NCBI GenBank assembly: GCA_038117225.1
Contig: JAYOFM010000016.1
Location: 1-40,105 of the forward strand
Reading direction: 5' to 3'
DNA from: JAYOFM01 sp038117225
GTDB taxonomy: Bacteria > Pseudomonadota > Alphaproteobacteria > Rhodospirillales > Casp-alpha2
Length of the DNA: 40,105 bases
A program made the position numbers and the translations under genes. Shown here piece after piece: positions 39,500-40,105 of the stretch. Below the pieces are notes generated by a model, which worked only from the letters and a program-made list of their open reading frames with translations, had not been told where the DNA came from and did no database searches. Each line of letters starts with the position of its first letter. Within the stretch, counting starts at the first letter, position 1.

Positions 39500-40105
39500 T
39501 CATTCAGTGGGGCCGGCGCCGCCGATGACCACCTTCAGCGTTTCCTTGCGCATCATCGACCGCAACGCATCCTCGACCTCGGTGATGGGGCGACGCGCGG
39601 ACAGCAACAGATCAGCCTTGTAAGCGGGATTGCCGAGCATCGCCAGGGCGCGGCGCACGGTCGCCGGGCGGTGGTGGTAGACCCCCTTGAGGGTCAATTC
39701 GCTGTAGTGGATCAGATGGGTGTCGAGCGGGATCGAGGTGCCCGGGGCACAGCCGCCGAACAGGTTGACCAGACCGCCCGGCCGCACCACGGCCATGGCG
39801 TCAAGCCACACCTCCGGCACGCCGGTTGCGTCCACCGCGACCCAGGCGCCACGACCATCGCCCGTCGCCTTGCGCACCACCTCCGCCTGACCGCCGCCGC
39901 GCGCGATCTCGATGCCGGCGGCGGCGCCCATGGCCATGCCCACGTCGAGCCGGCCCGGGTTGGGATCGGCCAGCAGCACCCGATGGCCGTCCATGGCCAG
40001 CGCGGCGACGAACAGCAGGCCGATCGGCCCGCCGCCGAAGACCACGACCTCGACCGGGCCGGCGGCGCCGTAGCGGTCGAGTTCGCAGGCGTCCATGCCG
40101 TGCAG
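39500..40105 (-). CDS. MDR zinc-type alcohol dehydrogenase, C-terminal part
   Basis: The C-terminal 200 or so residues of a medium-chain dehydrogenase; the N-terminal zinc-binding half lies beyond the window. VVVFGGGPIGLLFVAALAM is the nucleotide fold, VAVDATGVPEVWLDAM and RPGGLVNLFGGC are conserved later in the domain. The frame stays open to base 40105, where LHGMDACELD matches the usual approach to the Rossmann domain. Its stop overlaps the start region of the SDR gene by four bases, so the two are translated together. The substrate is unknown. Confidence 0.87.
   Translation of the reverse strand: MHGMDACELDRYGAAGPVEVVVFGGGPIGLLFVAALAMDGHRVLLADPNPGRLDVGMAMGAAAGIEIARGGGQAEVVRKATGDGRGAWVAVDATGVPEVWLDAMAVVRPGGLVNLFGGCAPGTSIPLDTHLIHYSELTLKGVYHHRPATVRRALAMLGNPAYKADLLLSARRPITEVEDALRSMMRKETLKVVIGGAGPTE

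Overview
The window is about 40 kb of GC-rich chromosome from an alphaproteobacterium, most likely a Rhodospirillales-type organism. The main reasons are a CcrM-type GANTC methyltransferase with its RAMA tail next to rnhB, an ethylmalonyl-CoA pathway cluster (ecm, ccr, mcd), a PduO-type cobalamin adenosyltransferase, and GcvA-like and Crp/Fnr-type regulators. Coding density is high. I see no tRNA, rRNA, CRISPR array, prophage or complete insertion sequence.

Layout. (1) 1-6204: a 5'-damaged LolA-like lipoprotein-sorting protein, an outer-membrane beta-barrel protein, leuC-leuD, and a large receiver/PAS/histidine kinase. (2) 6205-8409: a patchwork in which two gene remnants lie head to head, followed by an ECF sigma factor, a Tat/lipobox ferritin-like protein and a small cytochrome c. 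A 100-bp direct repeat of the ecm 3' end flanks this block. (3) 8410-13643: ecm, then divergently ccr and mcd, the central enzymes of the ethylmalonyl-CoA pathway. (4) 13715-18495: GNAT, Crp/Fnr regulator with an FNR/FixK-type box, YbaK deacylase, histidine phosphatase, an orphan pterin-binding methyltransferase and a LysE exporter. (5) 18578-21375 (minus): RraA-like protein, then leuA behind a leucine leader peptide and attenuator-like structure. (6) 21437-25789: HIG1-like membrane protein, cobalamin adenosyltransferase, etfB-etfA, 3-hydroxybutyryl-CoA dehydrogenase and a receiver protein. (7) 25820-33112 (minus): APC permease, ccrM, rnhB, a Kef-type antiporter with a histone-H1-like tail, an unknown secreted protein, a DMT permease and a PA0069-type radical SAM protein. 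(8) 33155-40105: gcvA-like regulator with CTAAT operators and a divergent 60-residue protein, two arsenosugar-type glycosyltransferases, a THI5-like protein without signal peptide, HAD hydrolase, class V aminotransferase, SDR and a truncated MDR dehydrogenase.

How the genes fit together. Ccr makes ethylmalonyl-CoA, Ecm (adenosylcobalamin-dependent) converts it to methylsuccinyl-CoA, and Mcd oxidises that to mesaconyl-CoA, passing electrons to ETF. The cobalamin adenosyltransferase, EtfBA and 3-hydroxybutyryl-CoA dehydrogenase about 8-15 kb away supply the cofactor, the electron acceptor and the C4 precursor. Leucine synthesis is split into leuCD and an attenuated leuA, with no leuB here.

The most unusual signals are the duplicated ecm 3' end around the sigma/ferritin/cytochrome block, the leuA leader, four GANTC sites packed before ccrM, and the basic tail on the Kef-type antiporter.
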